A stretch of DNA of 64,000 nucleotides from Thiofaba sp039822285 (GCF_039822285.1 NZ_JBAJEY010000007.1:49384-113383); one strand, 5' to 3'. Shown: positions 35,077 through 43,273, numbered from the stretch's first letter. The notes: generated from the letters alone by a model not told the origin. Numbers and translations: made by a program.

Positions 35077-35463
35077 ATGAACACCACCGAATCCCCCGCC
35101 AAGATCGAGGTCTCGCCCGAACCCGCCTTCCTCGAGCAACACTCCGACCCGGCGCAGCATCGCTACGTGTTCTCCTACACCATCACCCTGCGCAATGTGG
35201 GCGATGTGCCCGCCCAGCTGCTCGAGAGGCACTGGCTCATCACCCACGCCGACGGACGCATCGAGGAGGTGCGCGGCCCCGGCGTGGTGGGCGCCCAGCC
35301 GCGCCTCGAACCGGGAGAGAGCTACACCTACTCCAGCGGCGCCGTGCTGGACACCCCGGTCGGCACCATGCAGGGCGACTACCTGTTCGTCACCGACGAG
35401 GGCGAGCGGTTCCTGGTGCCCATCCCGCGCTTCACCCTCTCCATCCCCCGGGTGCTGCACTGA
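35077..35463 (+). CDS. apaG: ApaG (DUF525) protein
   Basis: Small fibronectin-III-like protein of 128 residues (E. coli ApaG 125), known as Co2+/Mg2+ efflux-associated ApaG. Its biochemical role is unsettled. Conserved segments: YTITLRNVGDVPAQLLERHWLIT, PGVVGAQPRLEPGESYTYSS and GTMQGDYLFVT. The ATG at 35077 fits family N-termini; an open frame back to 34999 adds unsupported residues overlapping pgl. Its stop shares one base with the next gene (TGATG). Confidence 0.94.
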   Translation: MNTTESPAKIEVSPEPAFLEQHSDPAQHRYVFSYTITLRNVGDVPAQLLERHWLITHADGRIEEVRGPGVVGAQPRLEPGESYTYSSGAVLDTPVGTMQGDYLFVTDEGERFLVPIPRFTLSIPRVLH

Positions 35464-36095
35464 TGGCCGACGAGCAATCCCCTTCGACGCTCCCCCTGCG
35501 ACGCGCCTACACCTTCTGGGCACCGATCTACGACGCCCTGATCGACAGTCGCGCCACCCGCCGCGTCCGCCAGCGCAGCATCGAACTTTTGCGTGACTGG
35601 GGAGGCAAGCGGGTGCTTTTGGTCGGGGTGGGCAGCGGATTGGACCTGCCTTTCCTGCCTCATGATGGGACTTACACCGGCATCGACATCACCCCGGCCA
35701 TGCTTGAGCGCGCCCGGCGCCGGGCGCAGCGCTGCGGCTGCCCGATCCGGCTGATGAGCGGCAATGCCATGAGCCTGCCGTTCGACGACGGCGAATTCGA
35801 CCGCATCGTCATGCACCTGATTCTGGCCGTGGTGCCGGACCCAGCTCGCGCACTGTGCGAGGCCGCGCGGGTGCTCAGGCCGGGCGGTGAGATCCTGATC
35901 CTCGACAAGTTCCTCCGCCCCGGCCAGCGCGCACCCTTCCGCCGCGCCCTGAACGTCCTCACCCGTCACCTCGCCACCCGCACGGACGTGGTGTTCGAAG
36001 ACATCCTGGCGCAATGTCCCGGCCTTACCCTCGTGCATGACGAACCGGCCTTCCTCGGCGGCTGGTTCCGCCACATCATCCTGCGCAAGGAGTAA
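35463..36095 (+). CDS. Class I SAM-dependent methyltransferase
   Basis: A 210-residue methyltransferase. The SAM-binding motif is VLLVGVGSGLDLPFL (about 50-64), with acidic ribose contact IDITPAMLERARRRA and the post-motif segment FDRIVMHLILAVVPDP. The small size and the AYTFWAPIYDALIDS N-terminus resemble the phosphatidylethanolamine N-methyltransferase PmtA group of alphaproteobacteria and related small-molecule methylases. Substrate is not proven. It is coupled by a one-base overlap to apaG and lies four bases before apaH, so it is embedded in this conserved operon, where it is not usually found. Confidence 0.85.
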   Translation: MADEQSPSTLPLRRAYTFWAPIYDALIDSRATRRVRQRSIELLRDWGGKRVLLVGVGSGLDLPFLPHDGTYTGIDITPAMLERARRRAQRCGCPIRLMSGNAMSLPFDDGEFDRIVMHLILAVVPDPARALCEAARVLRPGGEILILDKFLRPGQRAPFRRALNVLTRHLATRTDVVFEDILAQCPGLTLVHDEPAFLGGWFRHIILRKE

Positions 36096-36099
36096 GGAC

Positions 36100-36927
36100 A
36101 TGGCCGTGTATGCCGTAGGTGACCTGCAGGGTTGCCTGGATCCGCTGCGGCGGCTGCTGGAGCGGCTCGCCTTCGACCCGGCCCGCGACCGCCTGTGGCT
36201 GGTCGGCGACCTGGTCAACCGCGGCCCGCAATCCCTCGAAGCGCTGCGCTTCGTGCGCGACCTGGGCGAGGCAGCACTCACCGTCCTCGGCAACCACGAC
36301 CTGCACCTGCTGGCCGTGGCCCTGGCGGGCAAGAAGACCAAGGGCAAGGATACCCTCACCCCCATCCTCGCCGCCCCCGACCGGGACGAACTCATCGACT
36401 GGCTGCGCCGCCAGCCCCTGCTGCACCACGAGCCGGACCTGCGGGCGGTCCTGGCGCATGCGGGCATCCCACCGGACTGGGACATCCCCACCGCCGCGGC
36501 CTGTGCGCGGGAGGTGGAGGCGGTGCTCGCGGGCGATGAGGTACGGGACTTCCTGGCCGAGATGTACGGCGATCACCCCGACCGCTGGGATGCCGGCCTG
36601 GATGGACTGGAGCGCCTGCGCTACACGGTCAACGCCCTCACCCGCATGCGCTACCTCACCCCGGACGGGCGGCTGGAATTCAAGTACAAGTGCGCGCCGG
36701 AACAGGCGCCGGACGGGTTGATCCCTTGGTATGCCGCCCCACGTGCGCCGCTCGGCGCGACGGTGGTGTTCGGCCACTGGTCGACCCTCGGCCGCATCCG
36801 CCTGCCTGGGGCCATCGGCCTGGACACCGGCTGCCTGTGGGGCGGGAGGCTGACCGCGGTGCGACTGGACGAGGAAGGCCTGCCGCTGGCCCATGAGGAC
36901 TGCACGGGCTACCAGAAGCCGGGCTGA
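36100..36927 (+). CDS. apaH: Symmetrical bis(5'-nucleosyl)-tetraphosphatase
   Basis: Hydrolyses Ap4A to two ADP and removes alarmone-type caps from RNA in E. coli. It has 275 residues (E. coli 280). Metallophosphatase motifs are clear: AVGDLQGC, GDLVNRGPQS and LGNHDLHLL, with VLAHAGIPP and VFGHWSTLG. The ATG at 36100 follows AAGGAGTAAGGAC. It is the last gene of the lptD-surA-pdxA-rsmA-pgl-apaG-methyltransferase-apaH unit and converges with folA. Confidence 0.96.
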   Translation: MAVYAVGDLQGCLDPLRRLLERLAFDPARDRLWLVGDLVNRGPQSLEALRFVRDLGEAALTVLGNHDLHLLAVALAGKKTKGKDTLTPILAAPDRDELIDWLRRQPLLHHEPDLRAVLAHAGIPPDWDIPTAAACAREVEAVLAGDEVRDFLAEMYGDHPDRWDAGLDGLERLRYTVNALTRMRYLTPDGRLEFKYKCAPEQAPDGLIPWYAAPRAPLGATVVFGHWSTLGRIRLPGAIGLDTGCLWGGRLTAVRLDEEGLPLAHEDCTGYQKPG

Positions 36928-36933
36928 GCCGGC

Positions 36934-36996
36934 GGTCAGTGATCAGAGAAACAAACCGTTGATCGCTGCTCCCTGACGACCGGCCACTCACTGACC
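36934..36996. repeat. Inverted repeat between apaH and folA
   Basis: GGTCAGTGA (36934-36942) and TCACTGACC (36988-36996) form a nine-base inverted repeat around a 45-base loop in the 79-base convergent gap. It could act as a weak two-way terminator; no U-tract is present. Confidence 0.35.
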
Positions 36997-37006
36997 ACTC
37001 CAGGGG

Positions 37007-37549
37007 TTACCAGCGCCCGAAGCTGACGGTGCCCGTCCCGCGCTCGTGGGGATAACGGCGCTGCAGGGTGATGAAGCTATAGGGCACGCTGTTCTCGTCA
37101 TCCGCGGGGTGCTGCTCCTCGTGGATCACGCCCCAGTCACGCCGATCATAGGCCGGGAACCAGGTGTCCCCCTCGAAGCTGCCGTGCACCAGGGTCAGAA
37201 TCATGCGGTCTGCGCGCGGCAGGAATTGGAAGTAGACGTTCGCCCCACCCGCCACCATGGCCTCCCCCGCATCGCCCGCCACTTCGCGCGCGGCCTCCAG
37301 TGCATCATTGATGGTGTGCGCCACGATCACGCCCTCAGGATGGTAGTTCGTATCGCGGGTGATCACGATGGTGGTGCGGCCCGGCAGGGGGCGGCCGATC
37401 GACTCGAAGGTCTTACGCCCCATGATGACCGGCTTGCCCAGAGTCATGGCCTTGAAGTGCCGCAGGTCGGCAGGCAGGCGCCAGGGCAGGCCGTCGCCCT
37501 TGCCGATCAGGCGCTGGCTGTCCATGGCGGCGATGATGGTGACACGCAT
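37007..37549 (-). CDS. folA: Dihydrofolate reductase
   Basis: Reduces dihydrofolate to tetrahydrofolate with NADPH and is the target of trimethoprim. It has 180 residues, a little longer than E. coli (159). Motifs: IIAAMDSQRLIGKGDGLPW, DLRHFKAMTLGKPVIMGRKT and VAGGANVYFQFLP. It is the last gene of a minus-strand operon with thyA, whose reaction produces dihydrofolate, so FolA recycles the ThyA product. psiE is wedged between the two, three bases upstream of folA. Confidence 0.96.
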   Translation of the reverse strand: MRVTIIAAMDSQRLIGKGDGLPWRLPADLRHFKAMTLGKPVIMGRKTFESIGRPLPGRTTIVITRDTNYHPEGVIVAHTINDALEAAREVAGDAGEAMVAGGANVYFQFLPRADRMILTLVHGSFEGDTWFPAYDRRDWGVIHEEQHPADDENSVPYSFITLQRRYPHERGTGTVSFGRW

Positions 37550-37552
37550 GGC

Positions 37553-37981
37553 TTATTCGATCGGAGGTTGGCTCGGGTAGCGGGCGGAGCCGAATTTCAG
37601 CGCCAGCACCGCTGCAGTCAGGATAAGGATGCTACCCGAATAGACGAGGATTTCCTCCATGCTCATCGCCTTCATGTCCACCACGAGCACGCGGGTCAGC
37701 GCGGTGATGGCGATGTAGACGAGGAAGCGCACCGGCAGGCGGTGGGTGCGGAAGTAGATCCCCACCATGGCCAGCACTTCGAGGTAGATGAACAGCAGCA
37801 GGATGTCCTTCAGCGTCGGCGCCGCTTCACCCATGAAGATATGGCCGAACTCGCCGAAGGCCGACCAGACGGTGGCGACGGCGATGGCAAACAGCATCAG
37901 GTTATGCAGGAAGGAGGTGATGAAGTTGCCGACGCGGTCGACCACCCTGCTGTTGTGGATACGCGTACCGGACTCAGCCAT
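37553..37981 (-). CDS. PsiE-family phosphate-starvation-inducible membrane protein
   Basis: A 142-residue integral membrane protein with about four helices (HNLMLFAIAVATVWSAF, ILLLFIYLEVLAMVGIYF, FLVYIAITALTRVLVV, ILVYSGSILILTAAVLAL). The pattern matches the PsiE/DUF2493-like family, whose E. coli member is induced by phosphate starvation; its function is unknown. It lies in the thyA-folA operon, 15 bases after thyA and three before folA. I see no Pho box directly ahead, so it is probably co-transcribed with the folate genes here. Confidence 0.85.
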   Translation of the reverse strand: MAESGTRIHNSRVVDRVGNFITSFLHNLMLFAIAVATVWSAFGEFGHIFMGEAAPTLKDILLLFIYLEVLAMVGIYFRTHRLPVRFLVYIAITALTRVLVVDMKAMSMEEILVYSGSILILTAAVLALKFGSARYPSQPPIE

Positions 37982-37996
37982 GGCTTCAATGCTCCG

Positions 37997-38791
37997 TCAG
38001 ACGGCCACCGGGGCCTTGATGTGGGGATGGAACTGGTAATCCTCGAGGCTGAAGTCCTCGAAGCGGAAGGCGAAGATGTCCTTCACCGCTGGATTCAGCC
38101 GCATGCGCGGGAGGGGGAGCGGCTCGCGCGAGAGCTGCAGGTCGGCCTGTTCCAGATGGTTCAGGTAGAGGTGGCAGTCGCCACCGGTCCAGATGAACTC
38201 GCCGGGCTGAAGGCCGGTCACCTGCGCCACCATCATGGTCAGCAAGGCGTAGCTCGCGATGTTGAACGGCACGCCGAGGAAGATGTCCGCGCTGCGCTGG
38301 TAGAGCTGGCAGGAGAGCCGGCCGTCCGCGACATAGAACTGGAAAAAGGCATGGCAGGGCGGCAGGGCCATCTTGTCGATCTCCCCCACATTCCAGGCGG
38401 AGACGATCAGGCGGCGCGAGTCCGGGTTGGTTTTGATCTGCTCGATGACCTGGCTGATCTGGTCGATGTGACGGCCGTCCGGCGCGGGCCAGCTGCGCCA
38501 CTGCACGCCGTACACCGGCCCGAGCTCGCCGGCTTCGTCTGCCCACTCGTCCCAGATGCTGACGCCGTGCTCCTTGAGGTAGGCGATGTTGCTGTCCCCC
38601 CGCAGAAACCACAGCAGCTCGTGAATGATGGACTTGAGATGCAGCTTCTTGGTGGTGACCAGCGGAAACCCCGCGGAGAGGTCGAAGCGCATCTGGTAAC
38701 CGAACACGCTGCGCGTGCCGGTGCCAGTGCGGTCGTGCTTCTCGATGCCGTGATCGCGCACGTGGCGCATCAGTTCAAGGTACTGCTTCAT
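37997..38791 (-). CDS. thyA: Thymidylate synthase
   Basis: Methylates dUMP to dTMP using methylenetetrahydrofolate. The ATG at 38791 (MKQYLELMRHVRDHG) gives 264 residues, equal to E. coli ThyA. The catalytic cysteine lies in MALPPCHAFFQFYV, followed by QRSADIFLGVPFNIASYALL and the dUMP-binding DCHLYLNH. Its start overlaps the lgt stop by four bases (ATGA), the same lgt-thyA coupling as in E. coli. An in-frame extension upstream inside lgt is not real coding. Confidence 0.98.
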   Translation of the reverse strand: MKQYLELMRHVRDHGIEKHDRTGTGTRSVFGYQMRFDLSAGFPLVTTKKLHLKSIIHELLWFLRGDSNIAYLKEHGVSIWDEWADEAGELGPVYGVQWRSWPAPDGRHIDQISQVIEQIKTNPDSRRLIVSAWNVGEIDKMALPPCHAFFQFYVADGRLSCQLYQRSADIFLGVPFNIASYALLTMMVAQVTGLQPGEFIWTGGDCHLYLNHLEQADLQLSREPLPLPRMRLNPAVKDIFAFRFEDFSLEDYQFHPHIKAPVAV

Positions 38792-39570
38792 GCGTGCTGC
38801 CGCTTGCGGTAAGCCATGATGAGGAAGGATGCCCCGACAAGGATCATCGGCAAGGATAACAACATGCCCATGGACAGCCAGCCCCCGAAGATGAAGCCGA
38901 GATGGGCATCCGGCTCCCGGACCTGCTCCACGGCAAAGCGGAAGCAACCGTAGAGCAGCAAAAAGAGACCGGAGACGGCCATCCGCGGGCGGGGCCTGGC
39001 CGAGAACCACCACAGCAGGGCGAACAGCACGATGCCCTCGAGGAAGCCCTCATAGAGCATGGAGGGGTGGCGCGGCAGGCTGTCCACATGCGGGAACACC
39101 ATGCCCCAGGGCAGCTCGGTCGGCCGCCCCCACAGCTCGCCATTGATGAAATTGCCCAGCCTTCCGGCCAGCAAGGCTGGCGGCACCAATGGGGCGACGA
39201 AATCAGCCACGGTGAAGAAATGGCGGTCCGTCCGGCGAGCATACCAGGCCATCGCCAGGATCACGCCCAGCAGGCCGCCGTGGAAGGACATCCCGCCCTC
39301 CCACACCCGCAGCAGCATCAGCGGGTCGGCAAGGAAGCTCTGGAACTTGTAGAACAGGACATAGCCGATCCGTCCGCCGAGGATCACCCCGAGCGCGATG
39401 TAGAACAGCATGTCCCCCGGCTCCTCCTTGCCAAAGCCCTTGGCCTCGGCACGCAGGCGGCCCAGGCCCCAGGCCAGGGCAAAGCCGACCAGGTACATCA
39501 ACCCATACCAGTGGATCTTGAGCGGGCCGAGCTGGAGGGCGACGGGGTCGATGTGCGGGTAGACGAGCAT
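38788..39570 (-). CDS. lgt: Prolipoprotein diacylglyceryl transferase
   Basis: Inner-membrane enzyme that transfers diacylglycerol from phosphatidylglycerol to the lipobox cysteine, the first step of lipoprotein maturation. It has 260 residues and about seven helices. The Lgt signature GRLGNFINGELWGRPTELPW is present, as are GGMSFHGGLLG (catalytic His) and HPSMLYEGFLEG. I use the ATG at 39570 (MLVYPHIDPVALQ), which matches family N-termini. Several lipoproteins in this window would be its substrates. Confidence 0.97.
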   Translation of the reverse strand: MLVYPHIDPVALQLGPLKIHWYGLMYLVGFALAWGLGRLRAEAKGFGKEEPGDMLFYIALGVILGGRIGYVLFYKFQSFLADPLMLLRVWEGGMSFHGGLLGVILAMAWYARRTDRHFFTVADFVAPLVPPALLAGRLGNFINGELWGRPTELPWGMVFPHVDSLPRHPSMLYEGFLEGIVLFALLWWFSARPRPRMAVSGLFLLLYGCFRFAVEQVREPDAHLGFIFGGWLSMGMLLSLPMILVGASFLIMAYRKRQHA

Positions 39571-39584
39571 GGCGGAGTCGGTGG

Positions 39585-40799
39585 TCAGGCGGGAAGGATG
39601 CGGGTGTAGACGGCCTTCAGGTAGTCCGTCTCGGGAATGGCCGGGTGCACCGGATGGTCGGCCCCTTGGCGACCGAATTCGAGGATCTGCATGGAGCGAT
39701 CGACATGCCGCGCCGCGGCCCACATCAGCTCCGGCAGCTTGTCGCGCTGCAGGTGGTGCGAGCAGGAGCAGGAGATCAGGATGCCGTCGCGCGCCAGCAC
39801 CTGCATGGCCAGCTGGTTGACCCGGCGGTAGGCGGCGAGCCCCGCCTCGACGTCCTTGCGCCGCTTGATGAAGGCCGGCGGGTCGCACACGACCACGTCG
39901 AAGCGCTCGCGCTCCTCACGCAGGCCGCGCAGGACCTCGAACACGTCGCCCTCGAGTGTGCGCAGCCCCTCGCCCACCCCATTCAGCCCGGCATTGACGC
40001 GCGCCTGCGTGAGGGCGAGTGCAGAGGCATCCACGCACACCGCCTCGCTCGCGCCGTGGCGCAGGGCCTGCACGCCCCAGCCGCCCATGTAGGAAAAGAG
40101 GTCCAGCACGCGCGCGCCCTTGACGTAGCGCGCAAGGCGCACGCGGTTGTCGGCCTGATCGAAAAACCAGCCGGTCTTCTGCCCATCCCACGGGCGCACG
40201 CGGAAGGTCGCGCCGTTCTCGATCAGATCGACCTCCTCCGGCACCTCGCCGTAGGCCAGCTCGATGCCCTTCTCCAGCCCCTCAAGCTCGCGGCTGGGGG
40301 TGTCGTTGCGCAGCAGGATGCCGGTGGGCCGCAGCACCTTGACCAGCGCCTCGATGATGGCCTCGCGCACCGCCTCCATGCCAGCCGTCGTGACCTGCGC
40401 CACCAGCACGTCGCCGTAGCGGTCGACCACGAGGCCCGGCAGGCCGTCGGCCTCGCCGTGCACCAGGCGGTAGTGCGGCGTCGGGAACAGGCGCTCGCGC
40501 AGGGACAGGGCGATCTTCAGCCGGTGCACGATCAGCGAACGGTCGAGCAGATGCTCGCCGCGGCCAAACATGCGCGCGGCGATCAGGGAGTGCGGATTGA
40601 CGTAGGCCAGCCCCATCGCCTTGCCGTTGTTGGCCACCACCACCACCTGCTGACCCGGGGCGAAGCCGGTCAGCGGGGTCGCCTGGGTGTCGACCTCGTT
40701 GCTGTAGATCCAGGGATGACCGGCACGCAGGCGGCGGTCCTCGTTTTTCTTCAACCGCAGCAGGGCCAGGTTGGGGACATCGGCGTTCAGTGAGGTCAT
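39585..40799 (-). CDS. rlmI: 23S rRNA m5C1962 methyltransferase RlmI family
   Basis: A 404-residue class I methyltransferase with an N-terminal PUA domain (about 10-85; LKKNEDRRLRAGHPWIYSNEV), an EEHEE-type middle domain and a Rossmann domain (GARVLDLFSYMGGWGVQAL). The catalytic segment is VVCDPPAFIKRR, and a cysteine cluster SCSCSHHL follows. E. coli RlmI (396 residues) methylates C1962 of 23S rRNA. It is the first gene of the rlmI-lgt-thyA-psiE-folA run, with AAGGAG ahead of its start. Confidence 0.92.
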   Translation of the reverse strand: MTSLNADVPNLALLRLKKNEDRRLRAGHPWIYSNEVDTQATPLTGFAPGQQVVVVANNGKAMGLAYVNPHSLIAARMFGRGEHLLDRSLIVHRLKIALSLRERLFPTPHYRLVHGEADGLPGLVVDRYGDVLVAQVTTAGMEAVREAIIEALVKVLRPTGILLRNDTPSRELEGLEKGIELAYGEVPEEVDLIENGATFRVRPWDGQKTGWFFDQADNRVRLARYVKGARVLDLFSYMGGWGVQALRHGASEAVCVDASALALTQARVNAGLNGVGEGLRTLEGDVFEVLRGLREERERFDVVVCDPPAFIKRRKDVEAGLAAYRRVNQLAMQVLARDGILISCSCSHHLQRDKLPELMWAAARHVDRSMQILEFGRQGADHPVHPAIPETDYLKAVYTRILPA

Positions 40800-40877
40800 G
40801 CATGTCGCTCCTTACGACTTTGCATCATACCCCGTGCATGCGTCCCGGGGCGATGGCCCGCCATGCCCCGGCCACCG

Positions 40878-40895
40878 CCTTCATCGGGCCTTCAT
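40878..40895 (+). promoter_or_regulatory. Candidate Pho box upstream of olsB
   Basis: Two direct CCTTCAT repeats 11 bases apart (40878-40884 and 40889-40895, with CGGG between) match the PhoB half-site CTGTCAT at five of seven positions each, with the correct 4-base spacer. The site lies 70 bases before olsB, whose products are made under phosphate limitation in other bacteria. The -10 element is not obvious. Confidence 0.5.
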
Positions 40896-40965
40896 CCGTC
40901 TGCCACGGAAGTGCAACGCGGGATGCCTAGCATGCCCTGTCAAGTTGTATCCGGAGGTCCGCGCC

Positions 40966-41751
40966 ATGACCACGAACGCCCATGAGTCCCGCCTGAAGGT
41001 CCAACTCGCCGCGCATGCGGATGACATTCAGCGCAGCCAGCGTCTGCGCCATCAGGTCTTCGTTGAGGAAATGGGCTGCAAGGCCCAGGTCGAAAACGGC
41101 CTGGAATTCGACCGCTATGACCCCTTCTGCCATCACCTGCTGGTGATCGATCAAGACAGCGACACCGTGGTCGCCAGCACCCGCATCCTCACCGACACCC
41201 AGGCCCGGGCCGCCGGCGGTTTCTACTCCGCCAACGAATTCGACATGGACATGATCCACCACCTGCCCGGCCGGGTGATGGAGATCGGCCGCACCTGCGT
41301 GCACCCCGAACATCGCAACGGCGCCACCATCGGCATGCTGTGGCAGGGGCTGGCCCGCTTCATGGAGATCCACCACATCGGCCACCTGTTCGGCTGCGCC
41401 AGCATCCCGATGCATGACGGGGGCCTCGCAGCACGCCAGATCTTGGACGAGCTGCGCGAAAAGCACCTGAGCCCCGAAGACCAGCGCGTGGTCCCCCGCC
41501 TGCCGCTGCCGAGGATCGACGCCGCCGTGCAGGCCGATGGCAAGGTGCGCATGCCGCCGCTGCTCAAGGCCTACATGCGCCTGGGCGCGCAGATCTGCGG
41601 CGAGCCCTGCTGGGACCCCGAATTCGGCTGCGCCGACATCTTCATCCTGCTCGATGTCGATCGCCTGCAGGCACGCTATCATCGCCACTTCGTCCTCCGT
41701 CAGGCCCCCATCCAGCATGAAGCCCGCCCGGCCGCCCGCGAGGTGGCTTAA
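40966..41751 (+). CDS. olsB: Ornithine-acyl-ACP N-acyltransferase (OlsB family)
   Basis: GNAT-fold enzyme that joins a 3-hydroxy fatty acid from acyl-ACP to the alpha-amino group of ornithine, giving lyso-ornithine lipid. The 261-residue protein matches COG3176: RLKVQLAAHADDIQRSQRLR, FVEEMGCKAQ, VMEIGRTCVHPEHRNGATIGM and CWDPEFGCADIFILLDVDRL. The ATG at 40966 has GGAGG nine bases upstream. The next gene, an OlsA-type acyltransferase, starts 35 bases before its stop, so the two are tightly coupled and probably form the complete ornithine-lipid pathway. Confidence 0.88.
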   Translation: MTTNAHESRLKVQLAAHADDIQRSQRLRHQVFVEEMGCKAQVENGLEFDRYDPFCHHLLVIDQDSDTVVASTRILTDTQARAAGGFYSANEFDMDMIHHLPGRVMEIGRTCVHPEHRNGATIGMLWQGLARFMEIHHIGHLFGCASIPMHDGGLAARQILDELREKHLSPEDQRVVPRLPLPRIDAAVQADGKVRMPPLLKAYMRLGAQICGEPCWDPEFGCADIFILLDVDRLQARYHRHFVLRQAPIQHEARPAAREVA

Positions 41752-42472
41752 GACCCTCAGGGTCGCCCTGCAGCTTGTGTGGGGCGTCCTGCGCATCCTC
41801 TTCATCCGCGATCCCTTCGCCCCGCGCAACGCCCGCGTCATCCGCGCCTGGCATGCGGCGGTGTGCCGAGCCCTGGGCCTTGACGTGGTGGTCCATGGCC
41901 AGCCGCTGCCCGGTGCGCTGTATGCCAGCAACCATGTCTCCTGGCTGGACATCCCGGTGCTCGCGAGCCAGATCGATCGATCCCGCTTCCTGTCGAAAGC
42001 CGAGGTGGGTGGCTGGCCGCTCATCGGCTTTCTCGCGCGCCGCGCCGGCACCCTGTTCATCCAGCGCGGCAACGGCCAGCAGGACGCCACGCAGCAGATC
42101 GCCGGGGCCCTGCGCCAAGGGCAGGGGGTGATGCTCTTCCCCGAGGCCACCACCACCAACGGCCTGCACCTCAAACGCTTCCATCCCCGCCTGTTGCAGG
42201 CCGCGGTGGAAGCAGGCTCCCCCATCCAGCCGGTCGCCATCCGCTACCTCGATGCCGAGGGGCAGCCCAACCCCCGTGCCGCCTACACCGGCAACGACAG
42301 TGTCACGGACACCCTGCGCCGCGTGGTGGCCGAAGACGGCATCCGTGTTGAGGTGCATTTCCTGCCCCCCATCCACCCCGCCGACCACTCGCGCAGCCAG
42401 CTCGCCTCTCTCGCCCACACCCGCGTGGCCGAGGCGCTGGGCTTCGCCCACCATGCCGAGGCGGGGACATGA
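41717..42472 (+). CDS. olsA: Lyso-ornithine lipid O-acyltransferase (OlsA/PlsC family)
   Basis: Membrane-associated acyltransferase of 251 residues. The catalytic PlsC motif is SNHVSWLDIPVL (HX4D) and the acceptor motif is LFPEATTTNG. A hydrophobic N-terminal helix anchors it. Coupling to olsB points to O-acylation of lyso-ornithine lipid; a pure lysophosphatidate acyltransferase cannot be excluded. The start ATG at 41717 lies inside the olsB end in another frame, and the stop overlaps the ycgN-like start by four bases. Confidence 0.87.
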   Translation: MKPARPPARWLKTLRVALQLVWGVLRILFIRDPFAPRNARVIRAWHAAVCRALGLDVVVHGQPLPGALYASNHVSWLDIPVLASQIDRSRFLSKAEVGGWPLIGFLARRAGTLFIQRGNGQQDATQQIAGALRQGQGVMLFPEATTTNGLHLKRFHPRLLQAAVEAGSPIQPVAIRYLDAEGQPNPRAAYTGNDSVTDTLRRVVAEDGIRVEVHFLPPIHPADHSRSQLASLAHTRVAEALGFAHHAEAGT

Positions 42473-42918
42473 GCACGCGGTGGTGGGCGACCAAGACACT
42501 GGATGAGATGAGCCCGCAGGAGTGGGAGAGCCTGTGCGACGGCTGCGGCCTGTGCTGCCTGCACAAGCTGGAGGACGAGGACGACGGCACGGTGTACACC
42601 ACCAACGTGGCCTGTGAACTGTTGGACTGTGCCAGCGCGCGCTGTACGGACTACCCCAACCGCCAGCGGCGCGTGCCAGGCTGCACCGTGCTGCGCCCAC
42701 AGGACGTGGCGCGCTTCCACTGGCTGCCGTCCACCTGTGCCTACCGTTGCCTCGCCGAAGGCCGTCCCCTGCCCGCCTGGCATCCGCTGCTCAGCGGCGA
42801 CCCGGACTCCACCCGCAAGACCGGCCATTCGGTGGCCGGCCGCTGCCTATCCGCACGGGACATCCCCCTCGATGCCCTGGAGGATCACATCGTGGATTGG
42901 CCGATGCCCACCGAGTGA
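42469..42918 (+). CDS. YcgN-family cysteine cluster protein (UPF0260)
   Basis: A 149-residue protein with the cysteine pattern of UPF0260/YcgN: CDGCGLCCLHKLE near residue 24, then DCASARCTDYPNRQ, PGCTVL and STCAYRCLAEGR. The CxxCxxCC set suggests a metal or iron-sulfur site. No function is established for the family. The start overlaps the olsA stop by four bases (ATGA), so it is the third gene of the olsB-olsA operon here. Confidence 0.92.
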   Translation: MSTRWWATKTLDEMSPQEWESLCDGCGLCCLHKLEDEDDGTVYTTNVACELLDCASARCTDYPNRQRRVPGCTVLRPQDVARFHWLPSTCAYRCLAEGRPLPAWHPLLSGDPDSTRKTGHSVAGRCLSARDIPLDALEDHIVDWPMPTE

Positions 42919-42961
42919 TTCCGGTTGGTCTTGCCTGCCACGCTGCGGCCATGGACAATCC

Positions 42962-43273
42962 ATGGTCATGCGCACACCCCCATCCCCCATCAAGACCTCA
43001 CGTCGCCTGCTCGCCCTGTGGCTGGCGCTGTGCGTGGCCTTGCTCTCGACCCTGACGAGTCAGGTCGAGCTGGTCGAGGAAACGGTGGACTCGGTGCAGA
43101 CCATCTCCGGGCTGGGCAGCATCGAGCTGCCCGATGCTCCGGATCATGACCCTTTCCCCCTGGGCCTCGCGGCGGCGGCTGACCGCCTGTGCAGCCCCCC
43201 CTCGCCCCTTCTCGCCCCTCCCTTCCAGCCCACCACCATCGCCCTGGACACCCCTCCCCCCCGACGGGTCTGA
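42962..43273 (+). CDS. Small secreted or anchored protein upstream of czcC
   Basis: An ORF of 103 codons in the same direction as the metal efflux genes, 139 bases upstream. The N-terminus has basic residues then a hydrophobic helix (LLALWLALCVALLSTLTS), which suggests a signal peptide or membrane anchor. The rest is Pro-rich, with one Asp/His cluster (PDAPDHDPF). I do not recognise a family. Small periplasmic proteins such as CzcI precede czc operons elsewhere, and this could be a functional counterpart. Start choice between 42962 and 42968 is open because the ribosome-binding site is weak. Confidence 0.5.
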   Translation: MVMRTPPSPIKTSRRLLALWLALCVALLSTLTSQVELVEETVDSVQTISGLGSIELPDAPDHDPFPLGLAAAADRLCSPPSPLLAPPFQPTTIALDTPPPRRV

